Source: Erythrocercus mccallii (Eukaryota > Chordata > Aves > Passeriformes > Dicruridae). Taken from it: a DNA stretch of 64,000 bases. Position numbers and translations under genes: made by a program. The stretch covers positions 124,001 through 188,000 of the forward strand of contig VZRG01000856.1 in assembly GCA_013397435.1 (NCBI GenBank), given 5' to 3'. Positions within the stretch are counted from its first letter, which is position 1; the number at the start of each line of letters is the position of its first letter. The notes beneath the pieces were generated by a model. It worked only from the letters and a program-made list of their open reading frames with translations. It did no database searches and was not told where the DNA came from. This document shows positions 1 to 11,804 of the stretch, piece after piece.

Positions 1-725
1 TATCTTTCATAGTAGCTAACGTGTATTAATTCATCAAACACTGTCCTGTATAAAACTTCTGGAAAAAGCCTTAATTGTTGGAGGAAAAAGGGAAGAATCT
101 GTCCCCTATTTTTTCTGAACTCAGCTTTGGGATTGAAAATGTAATATAATACATTAATATATATATAGTTTACATAGTCAGCATGGCATCAAAGTCACAA
201 GCATATTTGTTTTTCCAAATGTAGCTGTGCCAGTAGAACAGTAGTCCTCTTCTCACACTGCTACTTGAAAACCTCACACTCTGGAGTATTCTCTCTGAAA
301 ATTTTTACAAAATGTTCCCTAAAAAGGAATATATCCTTTATCTGTGCTTGAAAACCATGCCTTCATTTGAGAGGGGTTTATGATATTTGGGGGGTTTTAG
401 ATAAAGAATTAAAACTGATTCTATTCTCTGCAACCTAAAGGAATGCTTCAAATATTTGCCAGTTTTGGCAAATGAATATTTCAGATCATGAAGACCAAAA
501 TTAAAATACTGTACATTATTTGCTTCCCCTTATGCTTAATTTTTTTACCCTTGGAAAGAAGCTTTGTACTAAAGATTATTACAGTTCTCTCAAATGCTAC
601 AATAATTCTACACATGCCTGTTGCTACTTCTAAACATTCATTTAAGAATTTTACTTAGACTTGTATGTCTGTAACTGAGGCCTTTTCTTTCCTCTGTGAA
701 CAACCATATTTGTTTTTCATTTTAG
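1..725 (+). other. UNC13C: UNC13C intron (3' part of an upstream intron)
   Basis: AT-rich sequence with no coding signal, ending in a usable splice acceptor (pyrimidine-rich stretch then TTTTAG at 720-725) directly before a recognisable Munc13 exon. The first base of the following exon is in phase 0, so the preceding exon, left of the window, should end on a complete codon. I see no repeat family in this stretch. Confidence 0.8.
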
Positions 726-873
726 CAATACTTTCATGCTGGAGGAAGTGGGCTGAAGAAGAATTTCCTGGAAAAGAGCCCAGACCTACAGTCCCTCAAA
801 TATGCTCTCAGCCTTTACACACAAACTACTGACACCTTGATAAAGAAGTTTATAGCCACACAAACCTCTCAGA
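726..873 (+). CDS. UNC13C: UNC13C exon: end of MUN/MHD2 domain
   Basis: This internal coding exon has 148 nt: 49 codons plus one base. The translation begins QYFHAGGSGLKKNFLEKSPD and continues through a SLYTQTTDTLIK segment to TQTSQ. These are hallmarks of the C-terminal end of the MUN region (second Munc13 homology domain). In Munc13 proteins the MUN domain opens syntaxin-1 and templates SNARE assembly during synaptic vesicle priming at the presynaptic active zone. It is bounded by an AG acceptor at 724-725 and a strong donor, gtaagtg, at 874-880. Its single leftover base A joins GT from the next exon to make a serine codon. Wording of later exons favours UNC13C over the paralogues UNC13A and UNC13B; from this exon alone the paralogue could not be settled. 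Confidence 0.95.
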
Positions 874-1576
874 GTAAGTGATCTGTAAGGGACATACAAA
901 TACATCCTATTATATTTTAAATGTTCTAAATTATTGATTGCAGGTTACATTCTCCACCCCCTGTGGTATTGTAGAGTTTATTGACACAAATTGGCCCATG
1001 TGAGGTTATGGATGTTATCCCTTCTCTAATGCTGTTGTTGGAGCTTATCTGAGGGCAGTTCCTTTAGGGGCTTGTGACTGCACAGGAAGAAGAGTCCCCG
1101 AGCTCTGGATGCGAACTGAACACCAGGGTTATTTGTAGGAGCACTGCACACATGATTTTCCAAGCAGAATGTTTTCTTCATTCTAGAAACTTCAAATTTT
1201 TGCATAATAGTAATCTTTACTATATTTCTTTTGAATGTAATGAGCATTTGTAAAAATGACCTGTCTGCCCACTTTGTCTTTGGGAAAGAATACAATTTGC
1301 TGATATCACAAATTACCCTGCTCCAGCTCAGAAGAATCAGAAAGTTTTAATTGAACAGTAAAGCTGGAAATCAATTGCTTTTACTTCTGAAGTGCAGTAT
1401 GTTGCTCATAGTATAAAAAGCATGAGTTTTGCAGCTTGCCCCAGGATTATCTAAGGAATGATTTCCTAAGCTGTTTCCATATTAAAACTGAACTGAAATC
1501 TCTGTTAATAACTCATATATTACAAATGAGAAAATAGCTAAAAAACTCTAATAGGTAGGGAATAGAGTCTTCCCCT

Positions 1577-1585
1577 CCCCCCCCC
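1577..1585. repeat. Poly-C tract followed by A-rich run
   Basis: Nine consecutive C followed directly by seven A. It is simple low-complexity sequence in the intron and probably length-polymorphic. No functional claim is made. Confidence 0.7.
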
Positions 1586-2365
1586 AAAAAAATGAGCAAT
1601 ATGGATTCAGGCAGAAAATTGTTACTTTTATGTGTGTTTTGCTTTTCTTCAACACATACCTCCCTTGTAGCTACAGGAGAAAAAAAATAGTTAAGTTGTA
1701 GCCATAAGTAGTGATCTTTTATATAAATCCTGAACCACAGAATTGAATTTTCTGATTTTCATCATGATTTTGGCCTGAAGTCTGTGTTCATTTCTGTGCA
1801 CACATTACCATGCCTACATTTACACACCAGTATTGTTAGAAATGTAGCCACTGGGAATGAAACTTAAGGAAAAGTGACTCATAACTTCTCATTATCCTTT
1901 AATGCCTTATTTAAAAGAATTAAATCCTCATCTACTATGATCTCCAGCCTCACAATTATAACTGTATCATTAGCTTTTAGTTGAAATGACCCTGTTTGCA
2001 AACCAGAAGCTTTCACTGGAATATAATTAGATTGATATTGGCCTGGGTTTTTTTCACATTGCCAATCCATAATCAATAGACAGTTGGATATAATTAAGCT
2101 CAAAACAATGGAAAAAAAGATTGTAAACGTAAAGAAAGCATACATTGTACAGCAACTATAGGTAGACTATAGGTAGATAGAATTGGATGCTTGGTTTTCC
2201 TGTAAGAACTACAAGAATCAGACAAGAAGGCTTACATTTACCTACAGGTTAGAACAGTTTCTCACTCACCATGACTAAGCTGCTGTTTTTCTAAGAAACT
2301 GAAGAGCAAAAATTTGTTTGATTGGCATGAGAAGGGGGAGTTAACTTTACACACAAACAGAAGCC

Positions 2366-2429
2366 CAAGGTTGGACTTTATGATCTTGGAGGTCTCTTCC
2401 AACTTCAATTATTCTCTGATTCTGTGATA
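2366..2429 (+). mobile_element. CR1 LINE, 3'-end fragment
   Basis: The segment reads GGTTGGACTTTATGATCTTG, then GGAGGTCTCTTCCAACTTCA, and ends in a degenerate ATTCT(C/G)TGATTCTGTGATA. This matches the well-known 3' terminus of avian CR1 retrotransposons (GGTTGGACT..GATGATCT..GAGGTC..TTCCAACC..AATGATTCTATGATTCT). Only the last 60-odd bases are recognisable, typical of strongly 5'-truncated copies. It lies in the sense orientation within the 10-kb intron. Substitutions against the family pattern suggest an old copy. Confidence 0.85.
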
Positions 2430-2999
2430 ACAGCTCTGTGTTATGATCCTTGATACTTCCTGTATTCATGTTCAGGCAGGATCACATTCAATAGGAATAA
2501 CCAAATTATCCAACACTATGATCTACACTACTTCTAAAGCAGGATGATTGCTTGAACCAGAGTTTTGTTTCCCAGCCTTTGTGCCCACAGCTTCCTAAAG
2601 ATCTTGGCAACAAATAAATTTGCATAAGATAGTAATAATAAACTATTCCTAACTTTTAAAATGGTGACTCAGGGATTCATAGCTTTTCCTGTGGTGGTTT
2701 CATCACACTAAATAGTTGAAAGCACAGTTCCTACTGCCTTTTTCAAATGCATCATGAGACTTCATTGTTATAGACATGCTTTAAAAGCAAATTATTACAC
2801 CACAGGAGGAATGAAATTAACTGCTGTAATCTTACTCTGATGATTTTTCTTTTCAAAGAACTACTGACTCAAGACTTTTCAAAACAGACAAGTGATGGAA
2901 TAAGTAAATGACAATGCGGAGCATAATGTGGCAGTAACATTTTCAGTATCTGCTTTGTTTTAAATTTATTTTTGTCCATATAATGATTTGTCATGGCTG

Positions 3000-3030
3000 A
3001 AGGTCTTTTCCAGCTGTAATGATTCTATGC
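3000..3030 (+). mobile_element. CR1 LINE, very short 3'-end fragment
   Basis: The sequence AAGGTCTTTTCCAGCTGTAA followed by TGATTCTATG matches the CR1 3' tail (AGGTCTTTTCCAACCTNAATGATTCTATGA) with few changes. It lies about 570 bp downstream of, and in the same orientation as, the fragment at 2366-2429. It could be a separate insertion. It is short enough that confidence is moderate. Confidence 0.6.
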
Positions 3031-3130
3031 TGATGAAAGTTGTAAATTTAATGCTCACTCAGTGTTGTGAACACAAATCTGTAACCACACTATGAAAAGG
3101 ATAAAAAAAAATTGTCTAATAAATAAAGAT

Positions 3131-3151
3131 ACAGACAGTACAGACAGTACA
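3131..3151. repeat. Short tandem repeat (CAGACAGTA-type)
   Basis: The motif ACAGACAGTA occurs back to back twice, then a partial ACAGGTAC. It is a two-copy micro-duplication in the intron with no evident role. Confidence 0.6.
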
Positions 3152-3966
3152 GGTACCAGATTAGCTTGTTCAGTGACATAGCTTATTAAATACCTCCTTT
3201 CTGCCTGGAAGAGGGCGAGGTTTCTCTTGGACTGTTATCCCAGATCTGCCACACAATTTCAGTGGGTTTGTTTGGAGATTAAATCCTGTGAAAACTCTGA
3301 TCATTACAGATTTTAACATTGGTATCAATAGGATAGTAAGGGGGATATTGTGTAAACATTTCCAGAAAATAAGCAAAGCCCGCTAAGCACTTGTCCTGTT
3401 TTAATCCCAACCTACAAATGTAAAACATGCAGAGCAGCATTTTCTTTTGCAAATAAATTATCAGTATTGTTTGATGGGAAAACTTTTTATAATAATACAT
3501 AGAATGATTTATAAACTAGTAATGAAATTTAGTTCCACCTATCTGAACTTCACATTTAATATTACCCAGAAAAGATTCAGCTGATTCTGCAGTGCTTGTT
3601 GTAAGCACATTCATCTGGATCAGTTTTCTTATTCAATCATACACAAGTGCTGTCACTGCCAAGAGCCATTCCATGGAGCAGGTCACTTCTGGAGTCTCTA
3701 AAAAGGACCTTGATACAGACCTAAAGGATTTTGCAAAACCTAAAGGCAGTTTATAGAGGAGAACTGCATTCCAAAGCCTGAGTGACCAGTATTTAACACA
3801 GTAGGTGGTCACTGATACCTCTGCCAAGAGCACATAAAACAGCCAGATGAGAATCCTGTACCATCAGTGCACCATTACCAAACACATCACCTGGGGTCCA
3901 GAACTTAGGTTGATTTTATTTCCTCTGGACTTCTGTCAGTTGTAAATTGTCACTTTATTTGATCAC

Positions 3967-3983
3967 TAATAATAATAATAATA
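3967..3983. repeat. (TAA)n microsatellite
   Basis: Seventeen bases of uninterrupted TAA repeat (about 5.7 units) in the long UNC13C intron. Confidence 0.8.
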
Positions 3984-4209
3984 GTAAACATTAGCTCATG
4001 CTGAAAAAGTGGGTGGGTTTTTTCCTCTGAATTCAGCTACAGGATAACATTCTTGCATACATTCAGATTATTGTATGGATTTCTTTCAAAATCTTTTGTA
4101 ATCAAACCATTATTTGTGCACAGTCCACTTGAGCCAAGCATGAATCAGTTGTAAAATAGCAGCACAGTGCCAAGCCTGATCTGTAAAACCCAGCTCAGTT
4201 ACAGGAACT

Positions 4210-4230
4210 TGGGGGTTCCTGGAACCCCCA
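4210..4230. repeat. Perfect 10-bp inverted repeat, 1-nt spacer
   Basis: TGGGGGTTCC (4210-4219) and its exact reverse complement GGAACCCCCA (4221-4230) flank a single T at 4220. It is a near-perfect 21-bp palindrome, GC-rich in an AT-rich intron. With a one-base loop it is more likely a double-stranded symmetric binding site or a palindrome remnant than an RNA hairpin. The half-site GGGGGTTCC loosely resembles an NF-kB/EBF-type half, which is inference. Confidence 0.75.
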
Positions 4231-6249
4231 TGGCTGGTTCACAGCTGGAAGGCAGTGAGCAGCCAGCCCAGAATTTCAGGGAAAGCTCCAAGGCTTCTGC
4301 AAAAGATCATATATTTCCTATGTTGACAAGAGCTCTAGACAAACTGGACAAATTTCAGGTCAGGCAGGACAAGATAATTGTAACTTGAGCAAAATTCAAC
4401 CACATTTTCACAGGTAAGACAGAACTCTAAAAGCCAAAGGACAAACTCTCAGTGTACTTCTGTTGGCCTGTTGCATGAACTTTCCTGCTCCATGGTACAC
4501 TTGACTTACCTTTTACTCTGTGCTGAGACCAGTACTGATGAAGCTTCTCTTAAGTCAATCCTGGAAAAAAAGACAGAAGCAGTCACCTTTTAAATAGTAC
4601 CTTCACCTTTTAAGCTACTTAAAATATATCAAAATTAAATTGCTATGGTTAAGCAAATGCTCTGAATCTTCAGTAATTTCATAATTCATAGCCAGTGCTG
4701 TGAATATTTACATTTGTTTAGCATCAACACTAATAATATTTGAATGAATACTATTTTAATTTTAGCAAATTACATAAAAAGAGTCTTAAAGAGATTTTCC
4801 TGAATCAGCTCATTTATTACTACTAATTTCTCCAAAGTAAACACCACTCTTGCATTTAAAATGGTTAGTTATTAGACATAGAGAAATTTTTTTTCTTACA
4901 AATTTACAGCAGCTCCAGTTCACAAATGTTGTTAGAGAATAATACATAAGGGCAGGATTCTGCACTATAATTTTTAGCTTGACTTAAAATAGTTTATATC
5001 ACTTAAGCAGAAAAATCAATACTCATCTCACAACACAGAACTCATACTGCAAACCCTACCTGTGTGTTTACAAGGCTGCAGAAAAGGCTCTGGTTCAGCT
5101 GGTCTGATTCAGATTTCTTCATTCTTATGCCAGACAATTGAAAGCTAAAAAGGGAAGATGTATCTGAAAACAAGAAAATATAATACTCATTCTCATCAGG
5201 TAAATATGCTTATCTCTAACAGTAACCCCATCCTTGTCTTGTGAAGTCATCAACACAGGGAAGTAAGTTACACAATCAAAAATGAAGACAAATTCTTTTC
5301 AACTGCCAAGCCAAAATTCAGTTCTGTCTTCCTTTGCAACCTGTAATTGTACAAAGCAGAACCTTGGTATTTCATAAATCTATGGAATGATATTAAAACA
5401 ATAATCCAATATTAACTATAATTAAAGCAAGCAGATAGATGACATCATACTACAGAAAATAATTGCTTAATTTGTTTAGCAGCTCTTATAGGTGAAAAAG
5501 ACCCTTTCTTCTTTTGCTTGTCAAAACCATTGTATTATTAACTGTCATATTCTGAAAGCTATAGCTGTATTCTATCAGGAAATTTAAGTCCTACAGAGCA
5601 TTTCCAGTTCTCTCATAACCCACTTCAGACAGAATTTAACTCAAAAAATAATCCCTGCTTCATCCACTGTAGTTTCAAATTGAGGTCAGAACCGTGTGTT
5701 ACACAACCTTATTTCATGGAAAAAAAAAAACAACCCTGCATTACAAGCTGCAGAAATCAGCATACTATTGCAAGCAACAAACAGGAAAGATAAGAACAAA
5801 CAAAGAAGAAACTTGCTGAATTACAACTAATAAAAGCAAAGCAAATTAACTCAGAATAGTGGCAGAAAAATAATTATTTTTAAAGTTCACATAGATAAAA
5901 CCAGACTGCTGGTAGAGCAGAAGGTCTTTACAAAATATTCACTTAAGAGGCTGTCACATTAGAAAATTTCTGGTTGTTCCTTAAATGAAACAGTAAAGCA
6001 CCTAAATTAGAAACAAGTTGTGTATCAATTTCCTCTAAGTCTTCAAGAAAATAAACACAAGCTACAGGTAACCATCAGTTATACCAATTTTAAAAAATAA
6101 CTTCCTACTAGAAGCAGAGCATTTAATACATATAGAAACCTCTGAATACATGCATATATAAAAATACATATTAAAAAATATACATACATGCACAGAGGGA
6201 TTGATGAGGCCAGTTGGATACACACCTCCCAGATCAAAGCTGTCTCATC

Positions 6250-6480
6250 CCCAGTTTCTTTAGCACATGGACAGAGCAGCAGCTGCAGCTCTGGGGGGTC
6301 CTGGGGAGCTGAGCCCTGGCTGTGTGCAGAGATGGAGGGAAAGGCCTCAGCTGAGAATTCCCTGCCAACACTCAAACCAGGACTTCCTACTCACACCACC
6401 ACATCCTGCTTCTGTGTTGTGTTCTGAGTGCCTCGGATCCCTGCCTGACACCACAAAAATTCCAATGGGAGGGAATGTAC
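6250..6480. other. GC-rich patch within intron
   Basis: One 60-base block (6301-6360) is about 62% G+C, compared with a surrounding intron well under 40%. Open frames run through it on both strands, as expected when stop codons are depleted by GC content, and I do not recognise any of the peptides. It could be a decayed repeat or an intronic regulatory element. Confidence 0.5.
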
Positions 6481-6704
6481 TTTGAGTGTGTGGCTTTGCA
6501 CACTTGTGGAGAGGTTTCCAGATGCTGCTGAATCTCCTGCCAACCTTAACTCCATCACAACAAGCAATCCTTTAGACAAATGATTTACATCTGATAATCA
6601 AATACAAACCTAAATCTTTTCAATCTTTTTATGGAAGCATAGTGACTAAATGGTTGCTGAAGTCATCCTTCAAGTACTGAACTTGGTTCTCAGAATCCCC
6701 CAAA

Positions 6705-6727
6705 ACAAATAATTATCAATTATTTGT
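6705..6727. repeat. Perfect 10-bp AT-rich inverted repeat
   Basis: ACAAATAATT (6705-6714) and AATTATTTGT (6718-6727) are exact reverse complements around a 3-base spacer. Each arm carries an AATAATT / AATTATT core, so it could be a paired homeodomain-like site. Chance palindromes are commoner in AT-rich DNA. Confidence 0.6.
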
Positions 6728-9700
6728 ATAGCAACTTCCTGAAGCAAATCACTTGTTGCAGTTAGTGTGGTTATCATGATAAAATCAGTTTTCTCTGCTG
6801 CCGTGCTTTTCTCTAACACACACAGAAGAGATCATTTAGCCTGCTACATCCATCTCCTAACCATTCAGCTTTAACTTACTCTTTGTGGATTAAATGAAAA
6901 TGTTAAAAAAGACAAAGGAATTCTTCCACAGAAAGGTACTTTTATGTGCAATCACAGACTGATTCAGTAGGAGTCTCTTGTATTTAGCAGGAATATTATC
7001 CTAGAAAATATAGGGAGTTACTGTTTCATTTTTACAAAACATACATGACTCATTTTTCCATTTGCATATTCTGCTATTTTTCTTAATCAGAGTGCACAAG
7101 TTCACCTTTTCCAAAGTTATCAACTAAGGAATAGAAAGCAGTGGAATTTCTCTATGTACTTGTCGTGATTATGACTATCATGACTAAGAAATATTTGACT
7201 TGGTCCTTGGTCCAAAATTTCTTCTGTCAAAACCATTAGTATTATAACCGCTCTCATACTGCTGCTGTTCCAGGTGCTAAATAAGGAGGAATAAAGCCTG
7301 ACTTCTAGGTCTTTCTAGTCCATGAGGAGCAAGCATCTTTGGCCAGAGGAGATATTTTTTCTTCTTTGCAGTTTATTTGCTGCAGAAGAATGACTCCACT
7401 TAATGCATTTAATGCATGCAATCACTTTAAGACCCACCAGTAAGAAGATGCTCTAATTTGAATGACATAAATATATTAACAAATAAAATGTAAAGCAGAT
7501 ATTAGAGAGCAAGCAGTAATAATTAAACATCCATAAGGTTTCCAAACATGAGGCAGAATCATTTATAAGTTTGTTAGCCTTCAAATGAGTTATATTACAG
7601 TACTAAAGGAAGAAAAGTGCAATCATCCTCTGCAGTGCCTGGAGAGATTTATTGTCCACTAAATTGGCTTATTAAATGTAGTAGGATAAATGGACCTTTC
7701 TATAGTGCAGTCAGAATCACTAATTCCGTGCTGTGACTGTACAAAAAGTGGTAGCAAAAAAGAAAACAAAGCAGCAGAAATGCACAGGTCAGAGACTTTA
7801 AAATGAAGTACCATAGTTCTTGAATGTCAACAAGAGATGCTATAAGCAAATACTAAATGTCCTGGAATTGTAGTTTGTTCAGCAGGTCAGAAAGAGAAAG
7901 ATAGATGGTGTGATTACTAAAAGAAACCAAGTTTATATTCTAGACTCCAGTAGAAATTGTCTCTGCTGGCTGAGATGTTCTGCAAAGGAGGTTTTCTCAG
8001 CAATTCTGAATGTAAGGTCATTTTAATGTCAACTGCTTTTAGTGTAAAACTGGGTGATGTTTTGCACAGATATCTTTATAACCATATCAAGCTGTACTGT
8101 ACATACAAGACTATTCACACTACACATTTGCAGTACTGCTTGGAGCACTGTTATAAATTATGGACTACCAGGAAAGGGAAAGAGATACCGGATTAGGAGA
8201 CCTTTGCAATAATATATTTTGCATAAGTTAATAAAAAACTTTCAGAAACATCTTACAGGTGCATAGATTTTTGTCTTGATGAAATCCTACCTGTCACACT
8301 TCACTATTACCAGCATCCACAGGCTGCTCTCAAGGTTATCAAATATAAATGCTAATTGTCTTCTTTTAAAACTTTCTTGGGGTTTGGGATTTTTTTTTAA
8401 GCCAGAGGCTAAAACAAGTAATTGACACAAGCTGATAATTTCAGTGATATCCAGGATCAACTTAACTCATCTTCCACTGCAGTCAGGGGTAAATTATCGT
8501 TGACTGGAAGAGGGTTCAAGAACTTCTCATTCTCTCTCTCAGTATATTCAGTTCATCCTACCCATGCAGAGATTTAGGTGGTGCAAATTCCTGGTTCCCT
8601 TCTCCTGTCTGAAGGCATTGAAAGCTTTTTAATCGGAGCAGAGTTACAGTATGTTCAACTCAAGCTTCACAGCTGAAGGAAGGCTATAGATGGAATCAAA
8701 AGCATTGTTCCTAAAGAGGTCCAGCACCACAAAAAGTACCTGTGCTGAGGTTGAATTCCATGCATTATGGAACAACATATAAAGGTGGAATTTCACAATA
8801 TGAAAGAATGAGACAGATTAATGCTCCAGGACCTCCAGTCCCTGCTCTCTTTGATTTACTTTACAGTGTAGCCAATGAGAATATCCTACATATAAAAATA
8901 TATATTGGATTCCTATCCTGGGCAAGCTGCTTTCTGAATTACAGGCATTATCTGCATTTAATCCAGGTAATCCACATAAATATAAGGGAAGGCTTTTTCA
9001 CACAAGTCAGCACCCAGGGTTAAATGTAACTCCTTTAAAAACCTGCTACTCACTGATGTATGGCCTAGTGACATTGTGTTTGCAAGAGAAAAGAAAACCA
9101 CCTTTAACTTTATGACCTTCACCAAATGACAATTTCCTTTCTCTTCCCAAGTAAAAGCAAGTTTTACTATAATCAGATGATACTTTGGTCTGTACTGTCT
9201 GTGTAAATAAAGCCATTCTATTATTCTCAGTATTTAGGATTTCTGGTCCATTTGGTTCCTACCTTTTTATGAAAGTTCTTAAAAAAATAATGTATTATAT
9301 ATTGTGAGCAAGTCATAGAATGACTCACCCACTCAGAGCTTCCATACAGTACAGCTTTAAGTCATTATCCAAATACAAGAAACTTAATTGCTGTCACTGA
9401 AGCCAAACCTCTTGTCATTAAAATGCTGATGTCTAGTAAGTTGCTTACTTACATGTCAGTAGTGGTCCAAAATACATCTAATAGCAAAATTTGTACAGGT
9501 ACCCTGCAATTCAGAAGTGGCAGCTATAAATACAGTAAGACATTGTCACTGTGCACTTTTAAAACACTGCTGTGTTTCTAAAGTAGGTTCACAACAATTC
9601 CAAGCCAAACTCAGCTGAAAGCTTGGAAATGCACAATAATGTTTGAGGATTCTGAGCTTGTTAAATGATCGCTGAATCTCCACATTTTGATATATGAGGT

Positions 9701-10858
9701 AAAAAAAGACTTCTCTGAAGCAGTAACACTTGGGCTGAGTATTTAATTGACCTTGCAATGTTCGTGCCATGTAGAGAACATAATTACAGATCAGGCCAAA
9801 ACGGTGAATAAACATCACTGTAGAGTCATTTCTAGAAAGCCACTAGTGAGGAAATCCAGGAAAGAAAAAGTCTATGCATGATAACAAAAACTGCTCTAGT
9901 TATAAACTTATGTTAGGGGCAAATCACTTTCCCCATTATCATTACAGAAGACACCCCTCTCTCTTCTCCGTACCCCTTCCTTAATTCCTGTATGAACTGC
10001 TGGAAAAATTCTAAAGCATTCTTCGCTTCTCCTCACATATAGAGGGATGGGGAACCAGTAGGTAAGGAATTTTTGTATAAATAAGAGCAATATAGAATCT
10101 TTTCTCTGCTACCCACAGAAACAGCAGCCAGTTGTAAAGTTGTACAATTTGCTTTAGTATGTGGTTCACAGGAGATTACACTGGGGAGCAAGTGCAGTTC
10201 ACAGAATTCAACATTCACAGTCATCCAATCAAAGAACAAGTAAACATACTCAATTTTATTTATGTTGTACTGTTAAAATCTGATATATTGAGGAAACTTT
10301 CAAGACAATATTCAAAATCCTTTTAAAGATTCATTCTGTACAAATAGACGTACAACCTCCCCTGGTGCTTGAAAGCAAAAACTCTTAAAAATGAGTTCCT
10401 GGTTCCTCTGCCATCCCTTCAAACTCCTTTCATTTTTAAGGCACTCTCTGTGCTAGTGCAAAATTTCAGTAATTTGTTGAGAGAAAACCTTCAGCAAAGG
10501 GCTCATCAATAGTGATATAGAAGTACCTTTCCAAATACACTTAGCAGTAAGATTTTTGGGAGGTACATGAAAAGCTTGACAAACCCACCAACTTCTGCAT
10601 TTCAAGATGCAAACACACCTAATGACAACCAGAGTGGAAAGTTCCAGATGAACAGGATTTTTCATTTCACTGAGGCACTTTCCATAGGTATTTGTAATTG
10701 CCCAGTACTTTATGAATCCATAACTGATTCCCACTTAAACGTGAAACGTATCAGAAATTTTTAAGTGTTTCTAAAGGAAAATACCACTTACCTTTGGCTG
10801 TCTATTTCTCTTGATGCATCGAGAGGCCAGGTGTGCTAACCAATAATTCTTGTTTCAG

Positions 10859-10951
10859 GTCAAACTGCTAATAATTCAGTGGGTGAGATATCTGTACAGG
10901 TGGATGTCTCTACCCATCCTGGAACTGGTGAGCATAAAGTTACTGTGAAAG
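10859..10951 (+). CDS. UNC13C: UNC13C exon: MUN-C2C linker and first C2C strand
   Basis: The 93-nt exon follows a TTTCAG acceptor (10853-10858) and is followed by donor GTAAGT at 10952. The codon split with the previous exon gives serine, then QTANNSVGEISVQVDVSTHP, then a GTGEHKVTVK block. The VGE(I/V)SV..THPGTGEHKVTVKVVA pattern is diagnostic of the entry to the C2C domain in Munc13 proteins. The QTANNS linker differs from what UNC13A/B show there and is more like UNC13C. The exon ends with one base (G) of a valine codon completed in the next exon. It keeps frame with the exons on both sides. Confidence 0.95.
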
Positions 10952-11644
10952 GTAAGTTTCAAACAGCCAACTTAAACAGAAAGCAACAAGACCAAATCTC
11001 CAAGCACTACATCCTAAGTCAAACATACCAGTACTAAAATGAAAAATGATAAGTATTACAGTACTTGAGATGCTGTGAGTACACTTCAGGTGATTAGGAG
11101 TGCACTTTTTCCTTGCTCAACATCAGCAGAAGTTCAAGTTATGCAGACAAGTACTGTCTATGCTTCTCTGTGTCGACAATTGAAAGTTATACTAAGTTAT
11201 AGAGTAATAAATTAAAACGTGTCAAACTATACTTCTCAATTGCTTCTACATAATTTAACTTCTTAAAAACTACAGTGGAGCTGAGTGGCGAATGACTGCA
11301 CCAAGCCTTAAGAAGCTGCATTTTTAACAAAATGCCTTTGTTCTGCACAATCTGAATCTCAGAAACACAGGATTGCTCAGATTAGTATAAGCTGATTTTC
11401 TTTAATTGTAGTGAAGGTAGCAGGCAAAAAGAAGCTGTAAACGTAATGGATTTGTAAAATACATGTTATATTCGATACTTTTGAACCTAAAAGTAGTCAG
11501 ACATCTTTCCTTGGCAGGGAAGGGGCAGAGCTCCTCCTAGGCTTACCAGATATTGATATCCTATAGAAAAGCTCTCAGTAGCTATACAAAGTCATATTCT
11601 TCCAATAGAATTTTATTTAACTTCATTTTTTTATCTCTTTATAG
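10952..11644 (+). other. UNC13C: UNC13C intron, 693 bp
   Basis: Short intron with donor GTAAGT and a pyrimidine-rich acceptor ending TTTATAG at 11644. It is AT-rich, and I see nothing else in it. Confidence 0.9.
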
Positions 11645-11804
11645 TTGTAGCAATTAATAACCTAAACTGGCAAACAACAGCTATGTTCCGGCCCTTCGTG
11701 GAAGTTTGCATATTGGGTCCTAAATTAAGTGACAAGAAGAGAAAACATGGAACCAAGACAAAGAGCAACACCTGGTCACCAAAGTATAATGAAACTTTTC
11801 AATT
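11645..11804 (+). CDS. UNC13C: UNC13C exon: C2C domain, N-terminal half
   Basis: This 160-nt exon encodes VVAINNLNWQTTAMFRPFVE, a V(C)ILGPKLSDKKRKH stretch, and KSNTWSPKYNETFQF: the first half of a C2 beta-sandwich. In a Ca2+-binding C2 domain the first calcium loop has a DPY motif; here the equivalent position reads RPF, so an aspartate ligand is missing. This matches the known view that the C-terminal C2C domain of Munc13 does not bind Ca2+ but helps bridge to the vesicle membrane. Splice sites are TTTATAG and GTAAGT. The last two bases (TT) pair with C of the next exon to give phenylalanine. The residue choices (AINNLNWQTTAMFRPFVEV) support UNC13C rather than A or B. Confidence 0.95.

Larger units (their letters stand above)
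874..10858 (+). other. UNC13C: UNC13C intron, about 10 kb
   Basis: This is a long AT-rich intron between a gtaagtg donor and a tgtttcag acceptor. It holds two CR1 3'-end fragments (2366-2429 and 3000-3030), a short TAA microsatellite (3967-3983), a tandem CAGACAGTA motif near 3131-3150, a nine-base C tract (1577-1585), a perfect 10-bp inverted repeat at 4210-4230, another at 6705-6727, and a GC-rich patch near 6250-6480. Open frames in it, on both strands, are under 100 codons and match nothing I recognise. No nested gene can be supported. Confidence 0.85.

Noticed and set aside
3488..3515. ACATAGAATGATTT as a reverse-orientation CR1 end
   Set aside because: Only about a dozen bases fit the pattern, and the following sequence does not continue into the GGTTGGAAAAGACC part of CR1.
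8975..9005. AATATAAGGGAAGGCTTTTTCA as an internal CR1 segment
   Set aside because: The resemblance to the CR1 'ATATTAGGAAAAATTTCTTCAC' block is weak and isolated, with no flanking CR1 match.
9309..9330. AGTCATAGAATGACTCAC as a reverse CR1 end
   Set aside because: The short match is not followed by the expected CR1 sequence; insufficient to call.
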